This document shows, piece by piece, positions 33,561 through 43,305 of a stretch of 64,000 bases of DNA; position 1 is the stretch's first letter; every line of letters starts with the position of its first letter. The DNA lies in the NCBI GenBank assembly GCA_002698785.1, contig PAAG01000047.1:310001-374000 (forward strand), given 5' to 3'. Position numbers and translations under genes: made by a program. Source of the stretch: Verrucomicrobiales bacterium (GTDB taxonomy: Bacteria > Verrucomicrobiota > Verrucomicrobiia > Verrucomicrobiales > DEV007). The notes beneath the pieces are model-generated. The model made no database searches and had not been told where the DNA came from. It saw only the letters and a list, made by a program, of their open reading frames with translations.

Positions 33561-34481
33561 TCAGCGAATTGGCGGGGGCTGTCTGCCTTCATCGCCGTCT
33601 ACCTGGAGGGCTGTCAGCAGGTCAGAGGCAGCTCCTTTTGCCGGGAGCATAATCACCTCTCCGTTTCCGGATAGGATTTCCTGGGTCTCCAGAACGTTAA
33701 ACAAGGTCTCGATAACTTCCGGATCTTCACCGATTTGACGCAGCGCTTCGCCGACCAGCTTCGGACGAACGGCGTGTGCCTTCGCGAATTCGATAGAAGC
33801 TTCCTGCTCTGCGCGGGACTTGATGATATCGGTCTGGTTATCACCCGCCTGGCGAATGGCCGAGGTTACCTGACGCAGGCGGTTTACCACTTTCTGCTCG
33901 ATCTGATGGATCATGGCAGCATCGCGAAAGTGCACCTTCCGGATGTAGACCGATCCAAGAGAATATCCCCAGCTTTCCGACTTTGGCGAAACCTCGGCCC
34001 GAACCTCTCGGCTCATGGTGTGGCGGTTCTGCATCATGTCGTCGAGCGGCATGTTACTGAGGCTACGCACCGTGGTATTGGTGACGTTGGCCTGGAGGGA
34101 GCCCTCCGGATCTGTATTTTCGAAAAGATACGCCACAGGGTCGCTGACTCTCATCTCGTACCAGACACCGATCCCCACAGGTGTTCCCTCTTCCGAGTTC
34201 ACCTGGCGAGAACGCAGGTAGCGCTGATCAAGACGCATATCCAAAGTGTGCACCTTTCCGAAGAAAGGAACCAGCAAAACACCGGGTCCTACTTTGAATG
34301 GAGTGAAGTGAAGACCCGACTCACTGATGACTCCGATGACCTTGCCGAAGAGGACAAACACCTTACACCGGCACTCGTCGACTGTGGTAAACCAGCAGAG
34401 AAATTTCACGATTCCCACGAGGATCGGCAACCCGATCAACATGCCAAAAAATGTTGCTACAGCAGCGATAATAAAGCTCAT
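33561..34481 (-). CDS. SPFH/band-7 membrane protein (second of pair)
   Basis: A 306-residue protein with an N-terminal membrane segment (FIIAAVATFFGMLIGLPILV) followed by an SPFH domain (TPVGIGVWYEMRVSDPVAYL) and a helical stretch rich in Glu/Ala/Lys (SRAEQEASIEFAKAHAVRP). It resembles stomatin/HflC-type proteins that form rings on the membrane. Its ATG overlaps the stop of the upstream SPFH gene by an ATGA junction, so the two are likely partners in one complex, like HflK/HflC. No FtsH gene is in view. Confidence 0.88.
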   Translation of the reverse strand: MSFIIAAVATFFGMLIGLPILVGIVKFLCWFTTVDECRCKVFVLFGKVIGVISESGLHFTPFKVGPGVLLVPFFGKVHTLDMRLDQRYLRSRQVNSEEGTPVGIGVWYEMRVSDPVAYLFENTDPEGSLQANVTNTTVRSLSNMPLDDMMQNRHTMSREVRAEVSPKSESWGYSLGSVYIRKVHFRDAAMIHQIEQKVVNRLRQVTSAIRQAGDNQTDIIKSRAEQEASIEFAKAHAVRPKLVGEALRQIGEDPEVIETLFNVLETQEILSGNGEVIMLPAKGAASDLLTALQVDGDEGRQPPPIR

Positions 34482-35488
34482 GATTCTCCTGTGCTGATGA
34501 CTCGGCGTGCACGCCGGAAAAGTTGTAGTTTCACGTTCCGCAGGTATGCCGCGAGCGATTCGGACTTCCCGTTGGCTTTCAATTCTTTCAGCTCATCAGC
34601 CACTCTCAAGAGCGGCTCGACTTCGGCCTGGACGCGCATGGTCTGGATCTCCACCGCACGTTTCGACTGCTCGATTTTCTGATCCGCTTCCGCCTGCGCC
34701 AGACTGATATCCGCAGATACCTCGTTATGAGCGGTATTAATCGCCGCGAGGGCAGATTCAATCTCCTCGGGCGGATCGATCCCGGTGATCAGCGATGCGT
34801 CCAGCTCGATCCCGTAGCGAGCCGCTGAGCTAAGACACTCTCGGTCCATCTGCTCGTTGAGCTCATTGAGGTTCTTCCGCAGGTCATTAATAGAAATACC
34901 TTCCAACTGCGAGGTATCTGCTTCGATGAGGCTTTCATCCAGATCTCCCAGAGGAAGGGTGGATTCGCGAGGAGCTTCGAAATTTGCGATCCGCTCCCGG
35001 AGAATCGAAACAAAATATCCCATGATGTGTGCCACTGGATGCTTCACCCCGAAAAGGTAGGCGTAGAGATTTCGCTCGGAGACTTTAAAGCGAAGCTGGC
35101 CTGTTACCCCGATGTTGAGTTGGTCCTTTGTGACCGCTTCCAGGATCGTCCAGGACTGATTGACGGTCGGGTCCTCCGGATCATAGGCAATGCTGGCTGT
35201 CTCGATGGCCACGCTGACTTTATGGACCTTCTGCCAGGGCATCTTGATGTAAGGACCACCGGGGCCGATCACCCGTACCTGAGGGTAGTTGTACCGATTC
35301 TTGTGCTCATCGCTCAAATGCTCGGAAATAGGTAAATCCAGCGTCGACTTCCCCTTCAACTGCTGGACACGGCCGAAGGTTGTTAATACCGCTCGTTGGT
35401 TTTGCTCCACCGTAAAAAAGCCCGTTAACACGCAACGGACGATGAACCAGCCAATGAGCCCCACAATCACACCAATTATGACGGACAT
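34478..35488 (-). CDS. SPFH/band-7 membrane protein (first of pair)
   Basis: A 336-residue protein with an N-terminal membrane segment (VIIGVIVGLIGWFIVRCVL), an SPFH domain (NIGVTGQLRFKVSERNLYAY) and a C-terminal coiled coil (AQAEADQKIEQSKRAVEIQ). It resembles HflK or flotillin-type proteins. I use ATG 35488 because it opens the membrane segment; ATG 35509 is possible. The two SPFH genes overlap by four bases, and the AsmA-like gene lies 68 bases upstream on the same strand. It may control membrane protease activity or lipid domains; partners are not shown. Confidence 0.88.
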   Translation of the reverse strand: MSVIIGVIVGLIGWFIVRCVLTGFFTVEQNQRAVLTTFGRVQQLKGKSTLDLPISEHLSDEHKNRYNYPQVRVIGPGGPYIKMPWQKVHKVSVAIETASIAYDPEDPTVNQSWTILEAVTKDQLNIGVTGQLRFKVSERNLYAYLFGVKHPVAHIMGYFVSILRERIANFEAPRESTLPLGDLDESLIEADTSQLEGISINDLRKNLNELNEQMDRECLSSAARYGIELDASLITGIDPPEEIESALAAINTAHNEVSADISLAQAEADQKIEQSKRAVEIQTMRVQAEVEPLLRVADELKELKANGKSESLAAYLRNVKLQLFRRARRVISTGES

Positions 35489-35556
35489 ATCGGAAAGGTG
35501 AACGGGCATAGTGACTATGCCAAGGAAAAATTCCGCAACCTGATCGGCTGCTTACC

Positions 35557-38166
35557 CTATTCCACTTCGCGGCGTTGGAAGAGCTTTTTCAGAGGCAGGA
35601 CTTCAGTATTCGTTTCTCCGCCCGTTTCCGCCCTCGAAGCCTGATTTTTGAAAAGACCCTGTCCGAGCTTTCGCAGACCTTCTACCGGAATATTGGTCAT
35701 CTCCGAAATCATCTGGGCAGGAACTTTTCCGAGATTGGATATGTGTTTCGCTTTCCAGACAGGCTCCTTGATTGATCCTGTTCCCGAAAAGGTAAGCAGC
35801 TCTGAGACCGGTGTCAGAATCGCACTGGTCAGTTGATCCCGGGTATTCACTACGGCCTCCATATCGATTGATTGATCGACAAAAGAAACATCGCCAATTG
35901 CCCGAACTCGGAAGGAAGGAGCCAATGCGACCAGGTCATTCGTTTTGAGAACACCATTCTCAATCTGGAAGGTGGCCGTCGCCTCGTTGACAACGCTGTG
36001 GCCAGCGTTTTCCTGGCTTCCGTTGCCCTTGGAGATAAGCTTGGAAAGTGGTCCGAGTACGGGCAAAGCAAAGAGATGCCCGTTTGAAATCGTAGCCCTT
36101 CCCTGCCCCTGCAGTGAAGAGAGATCCGCCGCATTTCCGGAGAGACTGAAGACAGTATCAACCGATCCTTTGATCGCGTCGACATCTCCGTAGTGCTTGG
36201 TAACAGCTTCCAGCGGAACTCCGGTTACGCTAAGTGTCGTTTCAAATGGTCTGTCTGGAGAGCGCACATTCGTTGCATCGTACTCCAGTTCGAAATTCCC
36301 TCCGAAAGTTCCTGCAGTCAGCGAAGTGAGATGCACTCGGCTGCGGTCAATTGAGACGTTTCCTTTCGCGTTTTCCAGAGTCAGCGTCTTACCCAGGAAG
36401 TCATAGAGTGCGGTCCCCTGGCTTTCAAAAGACAGCTCGACTTTGGTCCGTCGAGATTCGTCTCCCACCTCATCGGCACGCCGTGCATCCAGCGTCCCAG
36501 CGAGCCTCACAGTCGGTGGATTCTCAAACCGATATTTGCCCAGCGATTCTCCCAATTGGCGATTGAAGGCAGATGCCCCTTCTACAAGATGGACAGTTGA
36601 AACGACTCCTTTGACCTCCCACTGCTTGTCCGCAACATTGTTCTGGGCCAACTCTGCGATGATCTTCCCTTCCTTCCGGGAGAGGAGAACATTTCGGAAA
36701 TACTGGACACCCTCCTCCGTCTCGATCTCTGTCTCCAGTTCCAGAAAAGGAACTCCATTGAGACGGAAATTCCGAAGGTCGATGACGCCTCGGTTTCTCC
36801 ACGTTTTCATATCCCATTCCGGCCCCCCGCCTTCTCCAGCCAGATAGACACTGGAGGTGTCGTCGAAACTCCACGAGTCGATGAACTTCCGCCCTTCTTC
36901 GTTGAAAAACGGTCGGAACACTTTCGGGTCCAGCTTGATCTCTGTTTGATACTGAACTGCGGAATCACCAGCCTCCGGCTCGTATTTCAAATTCAAGAAC
37001 GCGACGCCAGTCTTATGATCCAACCGAAGGTTCCTCAGATAATAACGATCTTCTGCCAAGCTGAAACCGAAGTCGATTCCTGCGAACACTGACCCTCTGG
37101 TAACAAAACGTTCCGATCGGAACTCTCCCAACATTTCACCTGGAAACCCAGCTCCCTCTTCACCAAATCGGTCCAACTCCAAGTATCCGTTTACGCTGAT
37201 TTCGGGAGGGTTGAAAAATACTACTTCACCGAGTTTTTTGTCCTCCCAGAAAAGTCCAATCAGGCTGGCCAAATCTGCGTCTGAATCGACAGAAAAATCC
37301 AGCCGGTTGCCGTCTTGCTTCCACTTCCCGCTGCATGTCAGGCGCCCCTTTTTGTCTTGGAGAATCAATTCGGTGATTTCTGCCTCGTTTTCGAGCCCAT
37401 CAAACTCGACATCGGCTGATAAAGAATCCACCACGTAGGTTCGCTTTTTGTCCCTGAACGTCCCTGCCCGGATCTTTGCCTGTGCAGTGGCAGTGGAAAT
37501 ATCATCCAAGTCCCCACGAAACTCGATATCAACCACGGGCGGTTCTCCGGGGAAATTGAAAGAGTCCAAGGCCTTCATCACCTTCAAGAGCTGGCGCCTT
37601 CGTCCGGCTAATTCCTCAGCCCTTTCTTCACTTACCTGTTCTTCTTCCTCCTGATCTTTTCCCTCAGAAGATCTCAGAAGAGACCCTTTTACTCTCAATT
37701 CGATGCCCGCAAAAGTGGCCTCTGCTTTCAGGATTTCGATGACGCTCTCCGTAACAACTACTCGGCCCGAGAGCTTCTCGATTTTCACTTTTCTCCCCTG
37801 TGGCTTGGACGGGTCCAATGGCAGGGAAAGCTTTGCGTCTTGGACATCGAGCGTGTTGATGAGGACCTGCTTTTTGTTGAAAATGTTACTCAAATCGACG
37901 TCAAGATAGACGTCGTTCAGGAAAGCAACTTCCTCGGTCTGTTCAGGGTCGAGATAGAATCGAACATCTTCCGCGACCAACCCACGAAACGCCCCGAGGG
38001 TGACTTTTCCGATCTCCACGTGATATCCCCGCTTCTCAAATTCACGCTCGATGGCATCTCGCCAACTCTCAGTAAACCCTTCCTTCCGGGCATAAATGGC
38101 CGCCGTCACGATGACCAGGGTCGTGACCAGACAGGTAATCAGGAATATTCCGCGAAACCACCGCAT
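35557..38166 (-). CDS. AsmA/TamB-like envelope protein
   Basis: An 869-residue protein with an N-terminal membrane anchor (GIFLITCLVTTLVIVTAAI) followed by a long periplasmic beta-rich repeat region, as in AsmA-like proteins that bridge inner and outer membranes and move lipids. The C-terminal AsmA_2-type domain is clear: NGHLFALPVLGPLSKLI, then VVNTRDQLTSAILTPVSELL. A short charged insert lies near residue 185 (EEEEQVSEERAEELAG). I start at ATG 38166. It heads a minus-strand run with two SPFH genes and htpG, so it may join them in envelope maintenance. Confidence 0.85.
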   Translation of the reverse strand: MRWFRGIFLITCLVTTLVIVTAAIYARKEGFTESWRDAIEREFEKRGYHVEIGKVTLGAFRGLVAEDVRFYLDPEQTEEVAFLNDVYLDVDLSNIFNKKQVLINTLDVQDAKLSLPLDPSKPQGRKVKIEKLSGRVVVTESVIEILKAEATFAGIELRVKGSLLRSSEGKDQEEEEQVSEERAEELAGRRRQLLKVMKALDSFNFPGEPPVVDIEFRGDLDDISTATAQAKIRAGTFRDKKRTYVVDSLSADVEFDGLENEAEITELILQDKKGRLTCSGKWKQDGNRLDFSVDSDADLASLIGLFWEDKKLGEVVFFNPPEISVNGYLELDRFGEEGAGFPGEMLGEFRSERFVTRGSVFAGIDFGFSLAEDRYYLRNLRLDHKTGVAFLNLKYEPEAGDSAVQYQTEIKLDPKVFRPFFNEEGRKFIDSWSFDDTSSVYLAGEGGGPEWDMKTWRNRGVIDLRNFRLNGVPFLELETEIETEEGVQYFRNVLLSRKEGKIIAELAQNNVADKQWEVKGVVSTVHLVEGASAFNRQLGESLGKYRFENPPTVRLAGTLDARRADEVGDESRRTKVELSFESQGTALYDFLGKTLTLENAKGNVSIDRSRVHLTSLTAGTFGGNFELEYDATNVRSPDRPFETTLSVTGVPLEAVTKHYGDVDAIKGSVDTVFSLSGNAADLSSLQGQGRATISNGHLFALPVLGPLSKLISKGNGSQENAGHSVVNEATATFQIENGVLKTNDLVALAPSFRVRAIGDVSFVDQSIDMEAVVNTRDQLTSAILTPVSELLTFSGTGSIKEPVWKAKHISNLGKVPAQMISEMTNIPVEGLRKLGQGLFKNQASRAETGGETNTEVLPLKKLFQRREVE

Positions 38167-38367
38167 CAAAAAGAGCAACGAGCTACCTTCCGAGAGAAAA
38201 CTGGCCGAAACCAGCAATTAATTTCTTCAGGAGCTGTTGAATTGCAATCGCTGTAACGATTCAGCCCTGAGAATCCTTGGGAGAAACTCAGGAGACCTGC
38301 GAGCGCCGCACGACCCTTTTGCTACCTTGAAAAGATCTCGCGCAAGCGATAGAGGAGAAGATTCAGA

Positions 38368-38925
38368 ATGCGCATCATTTCCGGAAAGGCTGGAAGCATC
38401 CCATTACGGGTGCCCAAAAGTCTCACTCGCCCAACCACGGACCGAGTGCGTGAGGCCATGTTCTCGGCTCTGGGCGACATCGTGATCGGTGCAAATGTGC
38501 TGGATCTGTTTGCAGGGTCGGGTTCGCTTGGAATCGAGTCTCTGAGCCGCGGGGCTACCTCGGTAACCTTTGTCGAGTCGAACGACGCAGCCTGCAAAGT
38601 AATCACCGGTAATCTCGAAAAGGCGAATTTGAAGGGGGGAAAAGTGATGCGTCAAAACGTGAGTTCTTACCTTTCACGAACGAGTCCTGGCGAATTTGAC
38701 ATTATCTTCGCTGATCCTCCATATGCCAGGGACGATGGTACCCGGGAAGCTCTGCACTCCCTCCTTGATAACGGCAGCCCTCAGCGGGCGCTGAAGGATG
38801 ATGGCATCTTCGTGCTTGAATCCCTTGCTTCTGACCCTCTCCCTGAGATGCCACTCTGGAAAACAGTCAAAGAGAAAACTTACGGCACAACGCGTGTCAG
38901 TTATCTAGTTGCGATTCGGCCCTGA
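38368..38925 (+). CDS. rsmD: 16S rRNA (guanine966-N2)-methyltransferase
   Basis: A 185-residue RsmD. It has the family N-terminus MRIISGKAGSIPL and TRPTTDRVREAMFSAL, the SAM-binding VLDLFAGSGSLGIESLSRGA, and the catalytic FADPPY motif. It methylates G966 of 16S rRNA during 30S assembly. An AGGAG site at 38353-38357 lies ten bases before the ATG, one of the clearer ribosome sites in the window. It starts a plus-strand run with waaA, plsY and gpsA. Confidence 0.95.
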   Translation: MRIISGKAGSIPLRVPKSLTRPTTDRVREAMFSALGDIVIGANVLDLFAGSGSLGIESLSRGATSVTFVESNDAACKVITGNLEKANLKGGKVMRQNVSSYLSRTSPGEFDIIFADPPYARDDGTREALHSLLDNGSPQRALKDDGIFVLESLASDPLPEMPLWKTVKEKTYGTTRVSYLVAIRP

Positions 38926-38943
38926 ATCCCCTTCCGTCCCCGT

Positions 38944-40287
38944 ATGCCTCGCGCGCTCGTCTACACGATTTACAACCTGCTACTCCCTTTGGCTCTGCTG
39001 ATTGGATTGCCGTCGTTCCTGATCAAGGGCATTCGCCGGGGTGGACTGGCCCGCAACTTTCGGCAGCGGCTTGGTTTTTTTCGTGAAGAGACACTGGCTA
39101 AGTTTCGCGAGAAAGAACCCATCTGGATTCATGCAGTGAGCGTTGGAGAAGTTTTCATCGCTCTCAAGATCATTGAAGAGATTCGCGAACAGTCTCCTGG
39201 GGTATCGATGGTCCTCAGCACGACCACTACCACCGGGTATCGCGTTGCCGAAGAAAAGGAAGCCGAAGACCTGACCGTGATACACAACCCGGTGGATCTG
39301 CCCTTTGTCACCTCACGGGTGATTCGCCTGATCTCCCCATCAAGGCTGGTCCTGATCGAGGCAGAAATCTGGCCAAACCTCGTGCGACAATTGAAGAAAC
39401 GCAGCGTTCCGGTGCTGCTGATCAATGCACGGCTTTCTCCGCGCTCAGAAATTCGCTACAAAAAGGTGCTCCCTCTCATAGAACCTGTTTTTTCTTTAGT
39501 AGACGGGGTCACTGTTCCCTTTGAGGCAGACATTGATCGTTGGTCTGGCCTGGGAATCGATTCAGAAAAAATCTCAGTACTCGGCAGTGTGAAATTCGAT
39601 CAACCCGCCAATGCAGCCCAGGAAGCCCAGGTGGCTGAATTACGACTTTGGCTCGAATCGACCGGTATGCCGCCTGACAACCGTGTCATCCTGGGAGGGA
39701 GCACTCACCCGGGAGAAGAAATTGTTCTAAATGAGGTCGTTGGCTCCTTGCGGGATGAATTTTCCAACCTCGCCCTCGTCGTAGTTCCTCGACATGCAGA
39801 GAGAGGGGGCGAGATTGCGCGACAGCTGTCCGACGCGGGCGCGAACCCGGTTCTTCGTGTAGCGAACGATCTGGATCTCTCCGATGACGTCTCTAAACCA
39901 CGAGTCTGGATTGCCAATACAACGGGCGAATTGCGGTCCTGGTACAGTTTGGCCGAAGCCGTATTTGTTGGAAAAAGCTTTTGTGCTGTAGGCGGGCAGA
40001 ACCCGGTTGAACCCGTTCTCGCCGGGAAACCTGTAATCGTAGGACCGCGAATGGAGAATTTCCTCGATGTGGTCAATGATCTCCTCGCCACAGATGGATT
40101 GATTCAGATAAATGAGGAGAATACCGAAGCGTTAATCGAGTCGTTTCGAAAGATCCTTTCTGAGCCGGAACTCGGAAAGTCCATGGCGCAGCGAGGGGCA
40201 AAAGCAATGGCCCGACACAAGGGCGCGACCGAACGAAACGTGAGGTTTATTCTCGACCATCCTATGATAGAGAAACCGGCCGCCTGA
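38944..40287 (+). CDS. waaA: 3-deoxy-D-manno-octulosonic acid (Kdo) transferase
   Basis: A 447-residue WaaA/KdtA. Typical segments are the N-terminal anchor (YTIYNLLLPLALLIGLPSF), WIHAVSVGEV with the likely catalytic region, NPVDLPF, LIEAEIWPNLVRQLKKR and the C-terminal GGQNPVEPVLAGKPVIVGP. It adds Kdo to lipid A precursor at the inner face of the inner membrane, so the organism probably makes LPS. It follows rsmD by 18 bases and probably shares its transcript. Confidence 0.96.
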   Translation: MPRALVYTIYNLLLPLALLIGLPSFLIKGIRRGGLARNFRQRLGFFREETLAKFREKEPIWIHAVSVGEVFIALKIIEEIREQSPGVSMVLSTTTTTGYRVAEEKEAEDLTVIHNPVDLPFVTSRVIRLISPSRLVLIEAEIWPNLVRQLKKRSVPVLLINARLSPRSEIRYKKVLPLIEPVFSLVDGVTVPFEADIDRWSGLGIDSEKISVLGSVKFDQPANAAQEAQVAELRLWLESTGMPPDNRVILGGSTHPGEEIVLNEVVGSLRDEFSNLALVVVPRHAERGGEIARQLSDAGANPVLRVANDLDLSDDVSKPRVWIANTTGELRSWYSLAEAVFVGKSFCAVGGQNPVEPVLAGKPVIVGPRMENFLDVVNDLLATDGLIQINEENTEALIESFRKILSEPELGKSMAQRGAKAMARHKGATERNVRFILDHPMIEKPAA

Positions 40288-40381
40288 GATTCACAAATCC
40301 GTCGCTGGACAGGAGGCCTTGTCTCCCTCAACATACCCAATCAAATAGGACTAACGAAACTCCCCCCGCTTTCTTTACCAA

Positions 40382-41023
40382 ATGTCTGGATTTCCCGAAG
40401 CCCTGCAACCTTGGTGGCTTATCCCGCTGGGATATGTCGTCGGTGCCACGCCTTTTGGGTTCATGGCAGGTAAAATGAAGGGGTTGGACATCCGCGACCA
40501 CGGCAGCGGCAATATTGGCGCTACCAATGCGATGCGTATCCTGGGAAAGCCAATCGGGTATACCATCCTGTTTCTGGACATCCTGAAAGGTCTTCTTCCC
40601 GTCCTCCTCGCCAAATCTCTCGGCGACTCTTCCCTCATCGCGATCGCCACTGCGATCGCAGCCATCATGGGGCATAACTATACATTCTGGCTCGGTTTCA
40701 AAGGAGGCAAAGGAATTGCTACTACGGCTGGTGCAGTGGTACCGATTTTACCTATACCTATCCTGGTTGCACTCCTCACCTGGATTATTACACTGAAGCT
40801 CAGTCGCTATGTGTCGGTCGCTTCGATCGCAGCGGCAATAGCCATCCCAACCACAGTCGTGGTGCAGAGCTTGATTGCCGGAAAGTGGGACCTCGCAGTT
40901 CTCGGTCTAGCACTGTTTGTTTGCTTGCTCGCCATCTGGAAACACAGAGCCAACATTTCACGACTGAGACGCGGAGAAGAACCAAGAGCTGAAAAGAAAC
41001 GCAAAGAACCGAAACCGGAATAG
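40382..41023 (+). CDS. plsY: Acyl-phosphate glycerol-3-phosphate acyltransferase
   Basis: A 213-residue integral membrane enzyme. The three PlsY motifs are visible: HGSGNIGATNAMR, DILKGLLPVL and GFKGGKGIATTAG. It moves the acyl group from acyl-phosphate to glycerol-3-phosphate, the first step of phospholipid synthesis. A basic cytoplasmic tail follows the last helix. The gpsA gene starts two bases after its stop; GpsA supplies its substrate. Confidence 0.96.
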   Translation: MSGFPEALQPWWLIPLGYVVGATPFGFMAGKMKGLDIRDHGSGNIGATNAMRILGKPIGYTILFLDILKGLLPVLLAKSLGDSSLIAIATAIAAIMGHNYTFWLGFKGGKGIATTAGAVVPILPIPILVALLTWIITLKLSRYVSVASIAAAIAIPTTVVVQSLIAGKWDLAVLGLALFVCLLAIWKHRANISRLRRGEEPRAEKKRKEPKPE

Positions 41024-41024
41024 A

Positions 41025-42023
41025 ATGATAGAGAAAGCGGCGATTTTGGGCTCGGGGAGCTGGGGCACAGCTCTCGCCGTTGCCCTATCAGATTCGAAAG
41101 TGGATGTGACCATTTATGGGAATCGTGAGGATACATGCGATACGATCAACACGACGCACGAGAATCCCGATTACCTCCCGGGAATCAAATTACCCGAGAC
41201 TATCGTTGCCACTACCGAAATCAAAGATGTCTGCGATAAGCCTCTCATTTTGATGGTTGTCCCGTCCCAGGTAGCACGAGCTGTCCTGACACAACTCTTA
41301 GAAGCTGGGCTGCCGGAAGAAACCATCCTCGTATCGTGCACCAAGGGCATCGATCCCGGCACAGGAAAGCTCATGCACGAGTTGATGAGCGAGATTTTTC
41401 CGAACAATCCAACTGCAGTACTATCTGGTCCGAGTCATGCAGAAGAGGTCGCAAAAAGAGCGGCCACCCTCGTTACAGTTGGCTCTGACTCTACTCAGGT
41501 CGCAGAGGCCGTTCAGGAGGTATTCACCCTTCCGTGGTTTCGGTCCTACACCACAGACGACGTGGTAGGTATAGAAGTAGGTGGTGTCGTCAAAAACGTT
41601 TTCGCCATTGCGGCGGGAGCTGCCGACGGTCTCGGGCTTGGTGACAATGCGAAGGCGGCAATGGTCACAAGGGGACTCGCGGAAATGACTCGACTTGGCG
41701 TAGCAATGGGAGCACGAGAGGAGACTTTCCGAGGATTGAGCGGTGTAGGAGATGTCATTGTTACCTGCTACAGCGAGCACAGCCGAAACAACCGGGTCGG
41801 CAAAATGATCGGCCAAGGCAAGACTCTCCAAGAGGCAATCGATGCGATGAATCAAGTCGCTGAAGGTGTGCCGAATGCGAAGAACGCCTACGAGCTGGCA
41901 CACAAGCTCAAGGTACGCACTCCCCTGATCGATCAGGTTTACGCCGTCTTGTATGAAGACAAACCCGCTCTGAAAGCACTCCAAGAGCTCTTGCAGCGAG
42001 ATCCACGGTCGGAGACAGACTGA
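41025..42023 (+). CDS. gpsA: Glycerol-3-phosphate dehydrogenase [NAD(P)+]
   Basis: A 332-residue GpsA. The Rossmann motif AAILGSGSWGTALAV is at the N-terminus, with LSGPSHAEEVAKR in the middle and the substrate-binding Lys in VVKNVFAIAAGAADGLGLGD. It reduces dihydroxyacetone phosphate to glycerol-3-phosphate, feeding PlsY directly upstream. Its stop overlaps the start of the next gene by one base. Confidence 0.97.
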   Translation: MIEKAAILGSGSWGTALAVALSDSKVDVTIYGNREDTCDTINTTHENPDYLPGIKLPETIVATTEIKDVCDKPLILMVVPSQVARAVLTQLLEAGLPEETILVSCTKGIDPGTGKLMHELMSEIFPNNPTAVLSGPSHAEEVAKRAATLVTVGSDSTQVAEAVQEVFTLPWFRSYTTDDVVGIEVGGVVKNVFAIAAGAADGLGLGDNAKAAMVTRGLAEMTRLGVAMGAREETFRGLSGVGDVIVTCYSEHSRNNRVGKMIGQGKTLQEAIDAMNQVAEGVPNAKNAYELAHKLKVRTPLIDQVYAVLYEDKPALKALQELLQRDPRSETD

Positions 42024-42712
42024 TGCGAAGCATACTCCTGCTCGCTTTCGCTCTACTGTTCTTTACTTCACAGAACGGAAGAGCACTTGAAATGCAGGAC
42101 GGCACGGAGCTGCCGGGAAAGGTGATCGGATTCAACTTCGATACCAAAGAACTAACGGTCGAAGCTCCGAGTTCGGGAAAGAGCACAGTGGTCCCAACTC
42201 GCGAATTGTCACTGCGCAGCAAACAGACGCTTCTCTTCTCGCAGGTCTTTCACCGCAGCTACCCGGAAGGAAAGAAATGGCCTCGTGAAAAGGTCAATCT
42301 CACGATGTACGGAATACTAGCTCCCGTCATCGCCCTTTTAGGAGGCTTCTGGATCGCCGGATGGTTGATTGGAGGAAAATTCAATCCGGTTCGAGCATTC
42401 TTCGGGTTTTTCGGCGGCTGGATCGTCGGCACGCTATTTGTCGTTTTTTATCTCTTTTTCGCCGCCCGATTCGACAAGGGAGCAGCCGTGATCGGAATCG
42501 GTTTCCTGATGGCTTCCGTGTTTGTCCCAATGTTTGTTTCCGCGATTTATCAATGCTCATTCTTCCGCGGCCTCGCTGTATTCCTCTTTCACCTGATAGC
42601 CGCAGCATGCCTCACCGCAATTGGCCTCGTCGCATGCGAACTGTTCATTCCACCAGATCAATTGAACTTTTGGTGGAATGTCAGGGTATTCGAACCAGTC
42701 GGGCTGATCTAA
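42023..42712 (+). CDS. Exported/membrane hypothetical protein
   Basis: A 229-residue protein with a signal-like N-terminus (SILLLAFALLFFTSQNGRA), a small extracytoplasmic domain (MQDGTELPGKVIGFNFDTKE) reminiscent of short secreted beta domains of this phylum, and then about four membrane helices (APVIALLGGFWIAGWLIGG; IVGTLFVVFYLFFAARF). No known family. Its ATG overlaps the gpsA stop, so it is co-translated with the phospholipid genes. It ends one base before the convergent cupin gene. Confidence 0.78.
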   Translation: MRSILLLAFALLFFTSQNGRALEMQDGTELPGKVIGFNFDTKELTVEAPSSGKSTVVPTRELSLRSKQTLLFSQVFHRSYPEGKKWPREKVNLTMYGILAPVIALLGGFWIAGWLIGGKFNPVRAFFGFFGGWIVGTLFVVFYLFFAARFDKGAAVIGIGFLMASVFVPMFVSAIYQCSFFRGLAVFLFHLIAAACLTAIGLVACELFIPPDQLNFWWNVRVFEPVGLI

Positions 42713-42713
42713 G

Positions 42714-43202
42714 TCAGGAAAAAAGGGCGAGCATTTCTCGATAAAACTCTTCACTCCCTTCAGCCCCCTCTGCCGGTGCCCATTCAGCAAATACCTTATC
42801 GGAGTTGTCGTAGGGACCGCGTTTGATTTCCAGAATGACTGTGTCCGGATCCAGAGCGAGGACACCGTGCCAGACACATGCCTCGATATCGATCATTTGC
42901 CCGGCACCGAGACGATGACTTGATACAAAATCTCCTTCTTCGGAATAAATTACAAAGCCCAGACATCCCTGAAGCACCAGAATGGTCTCCGTAGCCGAGT
43001 CTCTCGGATGCTGATGGGGCTGTATATATGTCCCCGGCTGCAGGAAATTGAGCATACGCTGAACGAGATCGTCCTGATGCCGATGTATGGGGAAAAGCAT
43101 TCTCCCGCGAGGGCTCTTTCGCGACTCCGCAAGCCCCTGCTCCAGCAGTTCCGGGGTCAGTTCAAAAACATCCCCGGTGGGGTTTTCCATCGCAAGTTTC
43201 AT
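42714..43202 (-). CDS. WbuC-type cupin-fold metalloprotein
   Basis: A 162-residue protein of the WbuC cupin family. The cupin metal motif is IQPHQHPRDSATETILVLQG and the second motif includes EACVWHGVLALDPDTVILE. WbuC proteins often lie in O-antigen or exopolysaccharide loci; the reaction is not known. Its stop nearly abuts the convergent membrane-protein gene with no space for a terminator. Confidence 0.85.
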   Translation of the reverse strand: MKLAMENPTGDVFELTPELLEQGLAESRKSPRGRMLFPIHRHQDDLVQRMLNFLQPGTYIQPHQHPRDSATETILVLQGCLGFVIYSEEGDFVSSHRLGAGQMIDIEACVWHGVLALDPDTVILEIKRGPYDNSDKVFAEWAPAEGAEGSEEFYREMLALFS

Positions 43203-43305
43203 CAGGAAAGAAAATCTGTAATCACCATGATACTACGCCCAAAAAGATGGTAACATTGACCGGGAACCTGTTTCTCGTCTATTCTTTTCCAAACACAATT
43301 CCACA

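Noticed and set aside
33735-34682. Plus-strand open frame
   Set aside because: It lies opposite the two SPFH genes and shows no family features.
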